Source: Paragordius varius
Taxonomy: Eukaryota > Nematomorpha
Assembly: GCA_964247055.1 (NCBI GenBank)
Contig: OZ176058.1
Coordinates: forward strand, 248,001 to 312,000
Direction: 5' to 3'
DNA length: 64,000 bases
The stretch's first letter is position 1; every line of letters starts with the position of its first letter. The notes under the pieces are model-generated. The model saw only the letters and a list, made by a program, of their open reading frames with translations, did not search any database and was not told where the DNA came from. Of this stretch, positions 39,687-48,044 are shown one piece after another. A program made the translations under genes and the position numbers.

Positions 39687-42600
39687 GAGTGTAAAAAATA
39701 TTTCTCTTTATATTTTTACGCTTTATCCGTAAAATTTTAATTTTTAATGTAAATATAAGGACTGTGCTTATCTATAAATTTATGTGGGTATGTATGATAT
39801 TATGTAAGGATCTATAATACCTATCATACAATTGAGTTATCATTATATAAATTATATACCCATACAAAATCTCATAGATAGTCACACATCATATATACTC
39901 ATACAATTCATAGATAGATACATAAACTCTCATAAATGTTTTCTAACAAATTTTCATACATAACCACACAAAATCTCGTAGATACTTACATAAAATAATA
40001 TATTAACAATAAATTCTTATATATAATTATATAAATCTCATATAAATCCACACAAATCCTTATAGAAACCCACACAAATCTCATAAAAAGTTACATAATC
40101 ATCTCATAGATAGTTACATAATTTCATACATAAACACATAAACTCTAAAGATCCCCACAGAAACATCATACTTAAGCACACAAACTCTAATAGATACCCA
40201 CACAAACTTCATAGATAAGCACATAAAAGTCTTTATAGATAGTTATATAAAATATCCACATAATGTTTATAAATTTCATACTTAAACACACAAACACTTT
40301 TAGATACTTACATAATGTCATACATACCTACACTAAATTCTTGTAGATAGTTATATAAATCTCATATAAATCCACAAAAACCCTTATTAATACCCACACA
40401 AATCTCATAGAAAGTTACATAATCATCTCATAGATAGTTACAAAATTTCATACATAAACACATAAACTCTAAAGATACCCACAGAAACATCATACTTAAG
40501 CACACAAACTCTAATAGATACCCACACAAACTTCATAGATAAGCACATAAAAGTCTTTATAGATGGTTACACAAAGATATTTATAAACAACAAATTAGTT
40601 TATAGATAAGCACATAAGAGTCTTGATAGATAGTTACATAATCAAAAACCCTTATAAATACGCACACAAATTCATAGATATCCACATAAAACCCTCATAG
40701 AAAGTTACATAAAAAGTAATAGATACTTATATGTGCAAGCAATGGCTATTAATCTAACGGCATTATCAGAATGCAAAAACTTTCTCATAGTTACATACAT
40801 AAATTTTTTTTATAGATATCCACATTTTATAAATTTCATACATAAGCACACAAACCCTAACACATACGCACAAACCTCATAGAAAAGCACATAGAAGTCT
40901 TTTAGTTAAGTTTTATATAAAATCCAATTAGTTTATAGAAACCCACATAAATCTTCATAGATAGTTACATAAACTCATTTATAGATACTTACATGTAAAG
41001 CAATGGCTACTAATTAAACCGTATCACATAAAATCAATTTTATAGATACCCACACAAGTTTCATACATCCGCACAAAAACTCTAATAGATCTCCACATGA
41101 GTTTTAAAGATACGCAGATACAAGTGTTTATAGATAGTTACATAACAGGAACATGTGATAAATTATTACCATAATTTTTATAGATATCCACATAAAACCC
41201 TCATAGATAGTTACATAAAAAGTAATAGATACTTACATGTACAAGCAATGGCTACTAATCTAACAGCATTATCAGGAACCAAAGCAGCTGGATCAACTTC
41301 TTCTTGAAGGATGAGGGCTTTATCATGAATATCCGTATAATTTATCGTATAATCAGCTGGTGGAGGTAACCTTTTACCTAGTGGAGTAAAAAGTTTTCAA
41401 AAGTTTAAAAACTCAAAAGTTTAAAAATTTAATAATATATGTTGATAATGCTTTCTTTTATGACTAATTGTTATAAAATTCATAATCCACAAATCTAATT
41501 TTGGTCTAGATCAGCTGATAATAAGATTTTGGGGGCAGATTATTAAATTTTTGTATTTTATAAGTTTTTTTTGTTTAAAATTTGTTTCTTCTTGAAGAAT
41601 TAACGCTTTAGCATGAATAGTCCGTATAATTTATCGTGTAATCAGCTGGTGGAGGTAACCTTTTACCTAGTGGAGTAAAAGGTTTTGTAAAAGTTTAATA
41701 CAATACGCACAAAAGTTTGGAGCTAATCAGCTGATCGCGCATATATATGCCTACTAGTAGGCAAAAATATACCTGGTGTCCCATGCGTAAAGTCTAATAG
41801 TTTCAGGGTAGTATTAACAAAAGTTAAGGCCGTTATATCTTTTGAGTTTTTTTCAAAAAACTCTAAACATCTGTTTTTATCGGGAAATTTTGTTAAAATA
41901 ATATTTTTGCGAAATCGTTATATTTTTTACAAGTTTTTCCTTTTTACTGATACTCAATTAAGTCTTTAGCTTTTTATAAAATCAGCTGATCTCGTGTACA
42001 TATGTATACTTTCAATCAGCTGATCTCATATATATTATATAATCCTATCAATAATCTTTATTTTTTGAACCACACTATTTTTAACATTTTTTGGATCACC
42101 TGGTTATACCTGATATAAACTTAATCAGCTGATTTCGTATATATGCGACCCCCATAAGCAACATTTTTCACACAGTCTATAGCCATACGTATCCAATGCC
42201 ACAGGAAAACACCGGTGCAGAATATTATTAGCAAATGTGAGGGCCCTTATAGCATTTCCCGTTGGCATAATGACAACGACCGCAAAATTATTTCTTAATT
42301 TAAATAACCCAATCAGCTGATTATGTCTAGTTTTTTATTTTAATTAATCACAAGCAATGCTCTATACAGTATCAGCTGTTCCTGTATATATATACGCTCC
42401 TTCATAATAAAAAATTCATAAATAAATTAATCACCAACCTGGAATGCCACGAGCAAACACCGGTTGTAGAATGTTATTAGCAAACGTAAGGGCCCTTATA
42501 GCGTTCCCCGTTGGCAACGAATCAAAAAATATTGATAATTTTTCAATTTATATACCGGATCAGCTGATGTTTTATTAGTGTATTATTTAAGCTCAAATTT

Positions 42601-45600
42601 AGCTCCTTTTACACTGAGATCAAACAAATAAGGTAAAAAACTTCATTCACATATCAGCTGATCTCGTATTTATGCGCCCTTTCAAACATATAAAACTTTG
42701 TTTCTCAAAGTTTAACTAATCACCTCCGGAACGACTTTTTTCTAAAAATTCTCTTGTTTTTAAAGGTGGCACACAAATTTTGCATTTTAAGATACTTATA
42801 TATCAGCTGATCTTGTATATACGCCTCCCATACATATATATCATCTGTTAAAAAATCACCTGGAATCCCGCGGGCAAACACCGGTTGTAGAATATTGTTT
42901 GCAAAGGTTAGGGCCGTTATAGCGTTTCCGGTTGGCATAATGACAACGACCGCTACCCAAAGGTACAGGAAAGCGGGTAGCGCTCCAAACGCTTCCTTAG
43001 CATACGCATAATCCCCACCGGATTTTAGAATGCTCGTTCCCAACTCAGCGTAACAAACTGCACCCGCCATACTGAAAAGACCGCTAAGTGTCCAAACAGT
43101 TAGGGCTAAGCCCACGGAACCGGTTTCTTTTACCACGCCTGAGGGGGAGATGAAAATCCCTGAGCCAATTATTATCCCCACAATTAGGGTGACACCTGGT
43201 AAGGTATAAAATAAAAATGTTATTTATCACAAAAACAGCTGTGAAACAGCTGCGATTCCATATATTTATGAAAAACATATGGGTTAGGAGTTGAATTAAA
43301 TAGATAGAAATAACGGGTTTTTTTAACGACGCCCGAGGGAGAGATGAATATGCCCGAACCGATAATTATCCCGACAATTAGGGTGACACCTGGTAAGGTA
43401 TAAAATAAAAATGTGATTTATCATATAAACAGCTGTAATTTCATAATTTATGAAAAGATATTGGTTAGAATCAGCTGAATTAGAAACTAAAAAACGGGTA
43501 ACGGGTTTGGCAGCCGAAGGGGATATGACAATGCTAAAACCGATAATTATCCCCACAATCAGGGTTACACCTGGAAAGGTATAAAACAAATGTAATTTAT
43601 CATACAAACAGCTGTGAAATAGCATATGGTATAGACACCTGTAAATGAATTAGGTAAAATAAAAGTGTAATCATCATACAAACAGCTGTGAAATAACATA
43701 TGATCAGGTAAAATCCCTGATTATCTAAAGATAAAAAATAAACATGTTGTTCCCCAAAACTGATTGATAATAGCTACGACAGTTAAGGTTACAACTGGGA
43801 CGGTATAAAAACAAATGTAAAATCATAAAAACAGCTGCAATTTCGAAATAACATATGATGGGATAAAATCACCCCAAAACTGATTAATAATAGTTACGAC
43901 AATTAGAGTGACACCCCTGGAAAGGTACAAAATGAAAATAATTTCTTATAAAAACAGCTTTGAATTCACGCATATATAAAAACGCGCGGGTGTAGACAAG
44001 TAGTCAGCTGTTCTATTAACGCAACATTAGGGGTCAAAACAAAAACCGCCACCTCTGCCATACTAAAGGGACCGCGCAAGCGTCGTTTAAACCGTTAAGG
44101 CCAGTCTAACAAAATAAATCGGTTTATTTAAACCGCCACCTCTACCATACTAAAAGACCGTTACGGCCAGTCTAACAAAACCGGTTTAAACCCTAACCCA
44201 AAAGAGAAATTATAATTCCAACGATTCCTGCAAAAGAATAAGATTATTTAATCAAAAAAAGGGATGTATAAGCTGTTAACATGCATTTATTTATACAGTA
44301 AAAACTAAGGGAATTATACGTAAAACATAAAATGTTTCATTATTTACTAGATATTTATATCCCCTATTTAACGAAAAAAAATAAATTTTTGATAAAATAA
44401 AGGATACATAACTGTATAAGCTAATCAAATTTTTCATTTGGAAATTTATATGTTTCTTTTTTCGTGAAAATCATTCATATCTTACTGTATATGTCCTAAA
44501 ACATAATTTCTATTAAAAAAATAATTATAAATGTTGTAAACAACTATAAATAGCTCAACACTAAAATAATTATAAAAATCTTTAACACTATTTTAAAAAT
44601 AAATAAAAAATGGTAAAATATAAATTTTTGATATAAACTAATTATTCTTCTATAATACAAGTAAAAACTGAGGGAATAATTATATGAAAGGACAAAACGT
44701 AAAAATATACCATTTACAATTCAAATTCATTTTTAAACAATTCAAATTCACCCTTGAACAATTCAAATTCACCCTCAAATAAATAACATGTTTTTTAAGA
44801 TTTAAAATTACCTATATTTTAATATATTTTTCTAAAAATAAAATTTTGTTTTAAATTAAAATAATACTGAAAAAAATAATTATTTATGCCATAAAGATAT
44901 ATTTTATATTAATAATGAGTTATATTAGTACGAAAACACATAATTTATTTATAGGGTGAATTTGAATTGTTCAAGGGTGAATTTGAACTGTAAATGGTAT
45001 ATAAAGACAAACATATTGCTTTCAAAAAGAATAATTTTGTAATTATAACTTAATTTATTGTTTCTAAATTTGAAAGAAGCATCAAATATAGATATCTATT
45101 GGTAACACAATCAATTATATATAATCGTAATTAAATGTTTTTTTATAGGATAAATTAGGGTTTAAAATAGTATGGTTGTCTTTAAAAAAAACTTTATTAC
45201 TAATTTTACTTTTGTCCGTATTATTTTAATTTTTAGTGGTTTAACCTTAATTTGTTTGTAGCTCTTTAAAAAAATATTTTTTAAAAAAACTAATATATTA
45301 ATTTACTATAATTCAAATTTCGAAAAAATTGTTATGAAAAATCATATCATACCAGACATTAAGCTAATTTCCTTTTTCAAATGCATTCCACCAGCTGATC
45401 CGCTCGAAACTGGGGAGGCGGATAAATCTAGGGTACCAGCTGTTTTTTCATCCAGATCAGCTGAGCTAGGAGGCGCTTTTCCCACATATGTTGTTTCGTG
45501 CTGTTTTTCTTTTCTAAAAAATAATTTAAAAATGTAAAAATAAGAGTTTTACATATGTTGGTATTTTTATGGAATAAATTAATGCAAAAATGCAAATTTT

Positions 45601-47026
45601 TTTATTTAAGAGTTTTATATTTACAGTAAAAACTGAAGTTATACGGAAAGATAAAACGTAAAATAAAGACAAAATACTTTTTGAAACTTTATTGTTTCTT
45701 ATATGAGCTATTTAGTTATTGATTGTAAAATATATAATTTATTGTGTTAGTTTTATATATCTCTATTTCTCACTTTGCCATTTAAAACAATAATTTATAT
45801 TGATATAATTTTAAATTTAAAAAGTATGGGGTTATGTTTTTGAAAAAAATACATGTCTTTATATTTTTACGTTTTATCCGTAAAATTTTAGTTTTTACTG
45901 CGTATACCATTAACACTTTCAACAATTCAATTCACCTCTAAATAAAATATATGTTTTTTAAGATAAAAAATTACCAATATTTTATATATATTTTTGAAAA
46001 TAAATTTTTTAAAGTTGTAAAATAATACTGAAAAAATAATAAACTATAACATAAAAATATATTTCATATTAATATGAGTTATATTAGTTCGAAAACACAT
46101 AATTTATTTTTAGGGCGAATTTGAACTGTTTAAGAGGGTGATTTTAAAATGTTCAAGGGGGTGAATTTAAATTGTAAATGGTATATTATTCTAATAGATT
46201 TTACATTTTTATCTTGGATTTTTTTCCATGAATTTTAATTTTCAATTTGGTGAGGGGCGTGAACAAAAAAAGGTATAAAACATTCGTCCAAATAATGAAA
46301 TAAATAGGTTGTCCTTAACAATTGTTACCGGAAAATAATATAAAACAAAAAATTATAGTCTGAAATTATACGGACAAATTGTAAAAATATAAAGACAAAT
46401 ATTTTTTTTCAAAAGACAATCATACTTTTTAAAACCTTATTTATCCTATAAAAAACATTTAATTAAAATCGTAAACTACATGATTTATTGTACTAACAAT
46501 GTAATTTCTATTTTATAACTTGAGGTTTAAAACAATCAGTTATATTTAAAAAAATTAAAATTTATAAAATAGCTTTTCAAACGCTTATTGTTGTTTTTTC
46601 CCATACGCTACTGTAAATTGGCCAACAATAAAATGTGTATACTGTATAAAATGAGATACCCCTATTTTATCAAAAAAGCTTAAATCCAATCATTCCACTT
46701 TAAAAACAAACAGCTGATATACTAAATTCACATGTATATATGAATGAATGCAAAAACATGTGATGTTACCCTGAATGACTCATTAACGGTTTCCCCGTAT
46801 ATGAATCACGATTGGTTGAAAGTCTCCTCGGGTTTTCTGACATTTCATAAACGCCGACGGGAGAGTTGACACCACGTGTAAGTAAATGCGCCATACTGTC
46901 GTCGGCTGTTGTATCATCAGCTGATTGGTTGTTGCGGTTGCCATCGGCAACGTAATTTTCGTTCAGGATAGTTGATTGCTGTGTAGGGCTCATTCCCGTC
47001 CCATTATCAGCTGAAATATTTGACAT
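18650..47026 (-). CDS. SLC7-family amino-acid transporter (LAT light chain-like), 13 coding exons
   Basis: A plasma-membrane amino-acid exchanger of the APC superfamily. Thirteen exons (listed separately) join in phase to 1887 nt, 628 aa. Residues 1-139 are a hydrophilic, probably disordered N-terminus, longer than in most members (~500 aa in total). TM1 has [10 protein letters not shown], the unwound substrate-binding segment. TM6 has [16 protein letters not shown], followed by [15 protein letters not shown]8 has [15 protein letters not shown], then the [10 protein letters not shown] loop. TM10-12 follow ([44 protein letters not shown]), then the WKNKP tail. The TM3-TM4 loop is ~40 residues longer than in LAT1 and has no cysteine, although LAT light chains use a Cys there to bond the SLC3A2 heavy chain. 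The subtype (LAT, y+L or b0,+) is therefore open. Coding is under 7% of the span, and almost every intron holds partial exon copies. Confidence 0.95.
19557..20010 (-). pseudogene. Two partial copies of SLC7 exon 12, 3' edge
   Basis: Copies at 19557-19595 and 19973-20010 match the last ~30 coding bases (CCTGATTGTGTGGGACATTG type) plus the donor and first intron bases. They sit about 270 and 680 bp downstream of the exon in gene sense. The nearer copy has a changed donor and the farther one keeps GTAAG. Confidence 0.85.
20278..20455 (-). CDS. SLC7 exon 12
   Basis: Encodes [15 protein letters not shown] through [14 protein letters not shown]11, TM12 and the start of the C-tail. Acceptor TTTTCTAG, donor ATAA|GTAAG. 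Confidence 0.95.
20692..20962 (-). pseudogene. Two partial copies of SLC7 exon 12, 5' edge
   Basis: 20868-20962 carries the acceptor plus ~85 coding bases, and 20692-20750 a deleted version. Both break off at the same base, ACAATCGATGGG, so the second is probably a copy of the first. The longer one shows about four synonymous and three amino-acid changes. Confidence 0.85.
21825..21974 (-). CDS. SLC7 exon 11
   Basis: Encodes [20 protein letters not shown] through [13 protein letters not shown]9-TM10 and the RPIK boundary motif. Its acceptor (CTATAAAATAG) lies inside minisatellite sequence; donor AAAA|GTAATT. Confidence 0.95.
21909..22562. repeat. 326-bp tandem duplication including exon 11 5' edge
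   Basis: 21937-22236 and 22263-22562 look identical, each with ~65 bp of exon 11, its acceptor, and the minisatellite behind it. A third, older exon 11 edge lies at 22558-22632 with two differences in the coding part, both synonymous (CTA/TTA, TCC/TCT). The exact identity of the first two means a very recent event or an assembly duplication. Confidence 0.9.
21977..23068. repeat. Minisatellite filling SLC7 intron 10
   Basis: Unit about 20 bp, in gene sense GTAACTATCTATGA plus a variable ATTAATGT part. It runs from the exon 10 donor (ACT|GTAAGTATCTATAAAC) to the exon 11 acceptor, broken only by exon 11 edge copies and CAGCTG palindromes. The true donor is the first unit of the array. Confidence 0.9.
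23069..23165 (-). CDS. SLC7 exon 10
   Basis: Encodes [20 protein letters not shown] through PSLIFT, the conserved loop after TM8 and the start of TM9. Acceptor TTTTTTAG, donor ACT|GTAAGTAT. Confidence 0.95.
23421..23456 (-). pseudogene. Partial copy of SLC7 exon 10, 5' edge
   Basis: Acceptor plus ~32 coding bases. The only coding difference I see is synonymous (GCT/GCC). Confidence 0.85.
23999..25000 (-). pseudogene. Five partial copies of SLC7 exon 9, 3' edge
   Basis: Copies at 23999-24036, 24200-24262, 24522-24567, 24718-24757 and 24960-24997 hold the last ~35-60 coding bases and the donor (CGAG|GTTTTT or CAAG|GTTTTT). The three nearest differ from the exon only synonymously in [12 protein letters not shown]. 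The copy at 24200 has two amino-acid changes, and the farthest has lost a codon. 24720-24960 and 24961-25200 are a near-identical 241-bp tandem pair. Confidence 0.9.
25202..25305 (-). CDS. SLC7 exon 9
   Basis: Encodes [20 protein letters not shown] and [14 protein letters not shown], covering TM8. Acceptor TTTTTAG, donor CGAG|GTTTTT. Confidence 0.95.
25840..26230. repeat. Three ~120-bp AT tandem units
   Basis: Each holds TTATTTTTTATAAATAAA, a TA run, ATTTTATACATGAAAAAA and AATTAATAATT. The last two are nearly identical. They lie in SLC7 intron 8. Confidence 0.8.
26447..28214 (-). pseudogene. About seven partial copies of SLC7 exon 8, 3' edge
   Basis: Copies near 26447, 26683, 26808, 26970, 27299, 27889 and 28181 each hold ~25-30 coding bases (TCTAAAGCTGTGGCTGTT type) and mostly the GTAAG donor; a trace lies near 27770. 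The two nearest the exon (28181, 27889) differ only synonymously in the coding part, though 28181 has lost its donor. Most of the farther ones carry changes such as A-to-V, A-to-D and S-to-F. Confidence 0.88.
28500..28623 (-). CDS. SLC7 exon 8
   Basis: Encodes [20 protein letters not shown], then [20 protein letters not shown] and V: TM7 and the following loop. Acceptor TTTTTAG, donor GTT|GTAAG. Confidence 0.95.
28955..30625 (-). pseudogene. Six partial copies of SLC7 exon 8, 5' edge
   Basis: Copies at 28955-29025, 29380-29457, 29595-29671, 29965-30042, 30222-30270 and 30556-30625 hold the acceptor and up to ~75 coding bases, ending near the NVAYF codons. Spacing is about 210-430 bp. In the first four I count 11 synonymous differences to one amino-acid change (N-to-D). 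The fifth has lost its AG and has five replacements, and the sixth is deleted. CAGCTG palindromes lie between all of them. Confidence 0.92.
30626..31500. other. Intron 7 AT-rich remainder
   Basis: Low-complexity sequence with TA runs (30927-30965). No exon fragment is visible. Confidence 0.6.
31501..31545 (-). CDS. SLC7 exon 7 (45 bp)
   Basis: Completes the TM6 Trp codon (TG|G) and encodes [14 protein letters not shown]. Acceptor ATTTAG, donor TATAA|GTAAAA. It is the smallest internal exon here and the only one from exon 3 to exon 12 for which I found no edge copies. Confidence 0.92.
   Translation of the reverse strand, partial: ELFEFRYRRAQESL
31976..32018 (-). pseudogene. Partial copy of SLC7 exon 6, 3' edge
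   Basis: Matches [11 protein letters not shown] codons and the donor, about 500 bp beyond the exon in gene sense, with an N- or D-type change in the SGLFS stretch. Confidence 0.8.
32485..32590 (-). CDS. SLC7 exon 6
   Basis: Encodes [20 protein letters not shown] and [15 protein letters not shown]: the TM5-TM6 loop and TM6. Acceptor CATTAAAG, donor GATG|GTAATT. Confidence 0.95.
32600..36020. repeat. Minisatellite block in SLC7 intron 5, alternating orientation
   Basis: About 3.4 kb of ~20-bp units. Most read GTAACTATCTATGAGAATTA on the + strand, opposite to the gene. Blocks near 32690-32870, 33535-33690, 34465-34600 and 34835-35330 read the other way, so the transcript could form long hairpins. 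Exon 6 edge copies are embedded in it. The 91-92 residue ORFs at 33927-34220 are repeat translations. Confidence 0.9.
32955..35965 (-). pseudogene. Four partial copies of SLC7 exon 6, 5' edge
   Basis: Copies at 32955-33018, 33760-33820, 34676-34742 and 35910-35965 hold the acceptor and 45-60 coding bases. Those at 34676 and 35910 differ only synonymously (TTA/TTG, CCT/CCC, TCG/TCA). 32955 adds one replacement and 33760 has two. Confidence 0.9.
36021..38216 (-). pseudogene. Three partial copies of SLC7 exon 5, 3' edge, in AT-rich intron
   Basis: Copies at 36703-36766, 37141-37208 and 37548-37615 hold ~60 coding bases ([20 protein letters not shown]) plus the donor. I count three differences in each against the exon and all are synonymous (for example AAA/AAG, GCT/GCC, GTA/GTG). 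The rest of the span is low-complexity AT. Confidence 0.9.
38217..38342 (-). CDS. SLC7 exon 5
   Basis: Encodes [20 protein letters not shown], then [20 protein letters not shown] and GK: TM4 end, loop and TM5. Acceptor TATTTTAG, donor AAAG|GTAATA. Confidence 0.95.
38553..39470 (-). pseudogene. Four partial copies of SLC7 exon 5, 5' edge
   Basis: Copies at 38553-38600, 38859-38902, 39203-39240 and 39430-39470 hold the acceptor and ~35 coding bases ([11 protein letters not shown]). They alternate with TA runs, the longest at 39103-39155, 39280-39316 and 39653-39682. Confidence 0.85.
39690..39760. repeat. Single MITE-A right arm
   Basis: TCTCTTTATATTTTTACGC, TTATCCGTAAAATTTTAAT: an arm without a partner close by. 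Confidence 0.6.
39761..41236. repeat. Minisatellite in SLC7 intron 4
   Basis: Starts exactly at the exon 4 donor (ACAT|GTAAGTATCTATTAC in gene sense) and runs about 1.5 kb with units such as GTAACTATCTATGAGGGTTT. Two stretches of about 200 bp near 40020 and 40380 are close repeats of each other, so there is a higher-order unit. Confidence 0.88.
40737..41025 (-). pseudogene. Two partial copies of SLC7 exon 4, 3' edge
   Basis: 40737-40785 and 40988-41025 hold the last ~35 coding bases (AVRLVAIAC) and the donor, embedded in the minisatellite. Confidence 0.8.
41237..41377 (-). CDS. SLC7 exon 4
   Basis: Encodes [33 protein letters not shown] and [13 protein letters not shown]. It is mostly an extracellular loop insertion before TM4, acidic and without cysteine. 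Confidence 0.93.
41590..41678 (-). pseudogene. Partial copy of SLC7 exon 4, 5' edge
   Basis: Acceptor plus ~80 coding bases. Five synonymous differences, one replacement and a one-base insertion. Confidence 0.88.
41771..42517 (-). pseudogene. Three partial copies of SLC7 exon 3, 3' edge
   Basis: 42436-42517 differs from the exon over 25 codons by ten synonymous changes and one replacement (T-to-R). 42192-42286 shares that replacement, has about seven synonymous changes, then shifts frame. 41771-41842 keeps an open frame to the donor but reads a quite different loop ([16 protein letters not shown]). Confidence 0.9.
42860..43195 (-). CDS. SLC7 exon 3
   Basis: Largest exon (336 bp), TM1-TM3: [33 protein letters not shown] region ([20 protein letters not shown]) and [20 protein letters not shown]. 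Acceptor CCTTACCAG, donor CCAG|GTGATT. Confidence 0.96.
43313..44185 (-). pseudogene. Five to six partial copies of SLC7 exon 3, 5' side
   Basis: 43313-43398 and 43500-43583 are well kept, with acceptor and ~75 coding bases. 43757-43808 and 43872-43926 are shorter and decayed. 44020-44100 and 44130-44185 copy a middle part of the exon (TVWTLSG region) that is not next to a splice site. CAGCTG and CATATG palindromes lie between them. The short ORF tracks here read across these copies. Confidence 0.85.
44331..44410. repeat. Half of a palindromic element (family of 53440/55139)
   Basis: ATTTAACGAAAAAAAATAAA and TTTTTGATAAAATAAAGGAT match the right arm at 55139-55232. Only one arm is seen here. 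Confidence 0.65.
44656..45240. repeat. MITE-A split by a MITE-B insertion
   Basis: The left arm (AAGTAAAAACTGAG, AAAGGACAAAACGTAAAAA) and right arm (TTTTGTCCGTATTATTTTAA) are inverted complements. Removing 44708-44999 and one TA restores the usual AAAAATATAAAGACAAACAT junction of the family. Confidence 0.85.
44708..44999. repeat. MITE-B nested in MITE-A, TA target duplication
   Basis: TACCATTTACAATTCAAATT to TTGAACTGTAAATGGTA, 292 bp, flanked by TA/TA. The nesting shows MITE-B was active after this MITE-A copy landed. Confidence 0.9.
45353..45513 (-). CDS. SLC7 exon 2
   Basis: Encodes [40 protein letters not shown] and [14 protein letters not shown]. It is a hydrophilic N-terminal region ending in the family's LKKEISL-type lead-in to TM1. 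Acceptor TTAGAAAAG-side AG at 45515-45514, donor TCTG|GTATGA; phases fit exons 1 and 3. Confidence 0.92.
45624..45902. repeat. MITE-A copy, near full length
   Basis: TACAGTAAAAACTGAAGTTA to TTTTAGTTTTTACTGCGTA with inverted ACAAAATACTT/GTATGGGGTTATG inner arms; TA at both ends. Confidence 0.85.
45905..46183. repeat. MITE-B copy abutting MITE-A
   Basis: TACCATTAACACTTTCAAC to ATTGTAAATGGTA with TA on both sides; inserted at the end of the preceding MITE-A. Confidence 0.88.
46353..46560. repeat. Partial MITE-A
   Basis: CTGAAATTATACGGACAAAT and AAATATAAAGACAAATATTT; the right end is missing. A MITE-C end (ACGCTACTGTAAATT) follows at 46600-46620. Confidence 0.65.
46770..47026 (-). CDS. SLC7 exon 1 (first coding)
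   Basis: Begins [19 protein letters not shown] and ends KPLMSHSG, 85 codons plus two bases; hydrophilic, S/T/N-rich, no membrane segment. ATG context AAAATGT. Donor CAGG|GTAAC. Upstream non-coding exons or a promoter could not be recognised. Confidence 0.9.
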
Positions 47027-48044
47027 TTTAGGGATGTGAAATTTATAAAAAAAACTTTGGAATTTTTCGAAACGAATAATTTTCTGAAATCAAAATGGAA
47101 TTGAGCCTGCTTCAAAAAGAATATTTTGATAGGAATCAAGGAATTAATAAATTTGATAAATATGTAGAATGTAATTTCGATTGATTAAATGAACAAAATC
47201 GCATGTTGATGTTATTGGTTGGGAAAAATTTAGTTTTATTTTATCTTTAAAGTTTTTTAATGAATCTCTCCTCAAAGTGTTGTAGAAATAATAAGAATAT
47301 TTGTCCGTTTGATTCGACAGAACAAATTAAAAAAATCGTGAAATTTAATTCGGAAGAAATAATTTTTAGTACAATATTATCGTCTGATTATTTTCAAATA
47401 TATATGTAAAAGTAAAATCGTCTGACTAGGAAATATGGAGGAATAAAATTGGTTGAAATTTTTTAATTTTTTTATTAATTTTCCCAGTATGTTTTATAAC
47501 ATTTATATTTAAAATTAATTAAAATTGTTTAATAGGGATATAATTATAAAGTAGGATAATGTTTTTTAAGATAAAAAGAAACGATATAAATTATATTAAT
47601 TATAAATTTTTGTAGTAAAAAAATTTATCATTATAATTAGCGGAATAAAACAGCTGATAATTTCCAAATTATTTGTGGTGTATAGATGGGTTAAGATGGC
47701 ATATTTTCATGGATTTAAGAAATCTAAATAGGTAATAAAACAAATTATATACATATAAAAAATTATTTAAAATAAAAATTATGAAATACCAAAAATTTAT
47801 TATCAAAAAGTTTATGCCGCAAATAAGAATTTATGAATTATAAAAAAAATAAAACAGCTGATATCTTTATAATTTAAACATTTTATAAAAAATTGCACGA
47901 AAACTAAGCTTTTTTTGGAATATAAAAATTTAAAAAAAAATACTTTTTGGAATCCAAAAAATTTATTCAGAATAATTAATAATTGAGAATAAAAAGTAAA
48001 AAGACTATCTTAACAGAATAATTAATTAAATTAATCCATAGAAA
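47027..48044. other. 5' flank of SLC7, nothing recognised
   Basis: Upstream of the transporter start. Somewhat richer in G+C to about 47450, with two CAGCTG sites (47651, 47856). No promoter element can be defended. Confidence 0.5.

Noticed and set aside
43084-43625. Minus-strand ORFs of 64 and 100 codons next to exon 3
   Set aside because: They run across intron and partial exon copies; only the spliced exon 3 frame gives family sequence.
45334-45537. 67-codon plus-strand ORF
   Set aside because: It is the antisense of SLC7 exon 2, whose minus-strand reading fits the phases of both neighbours.
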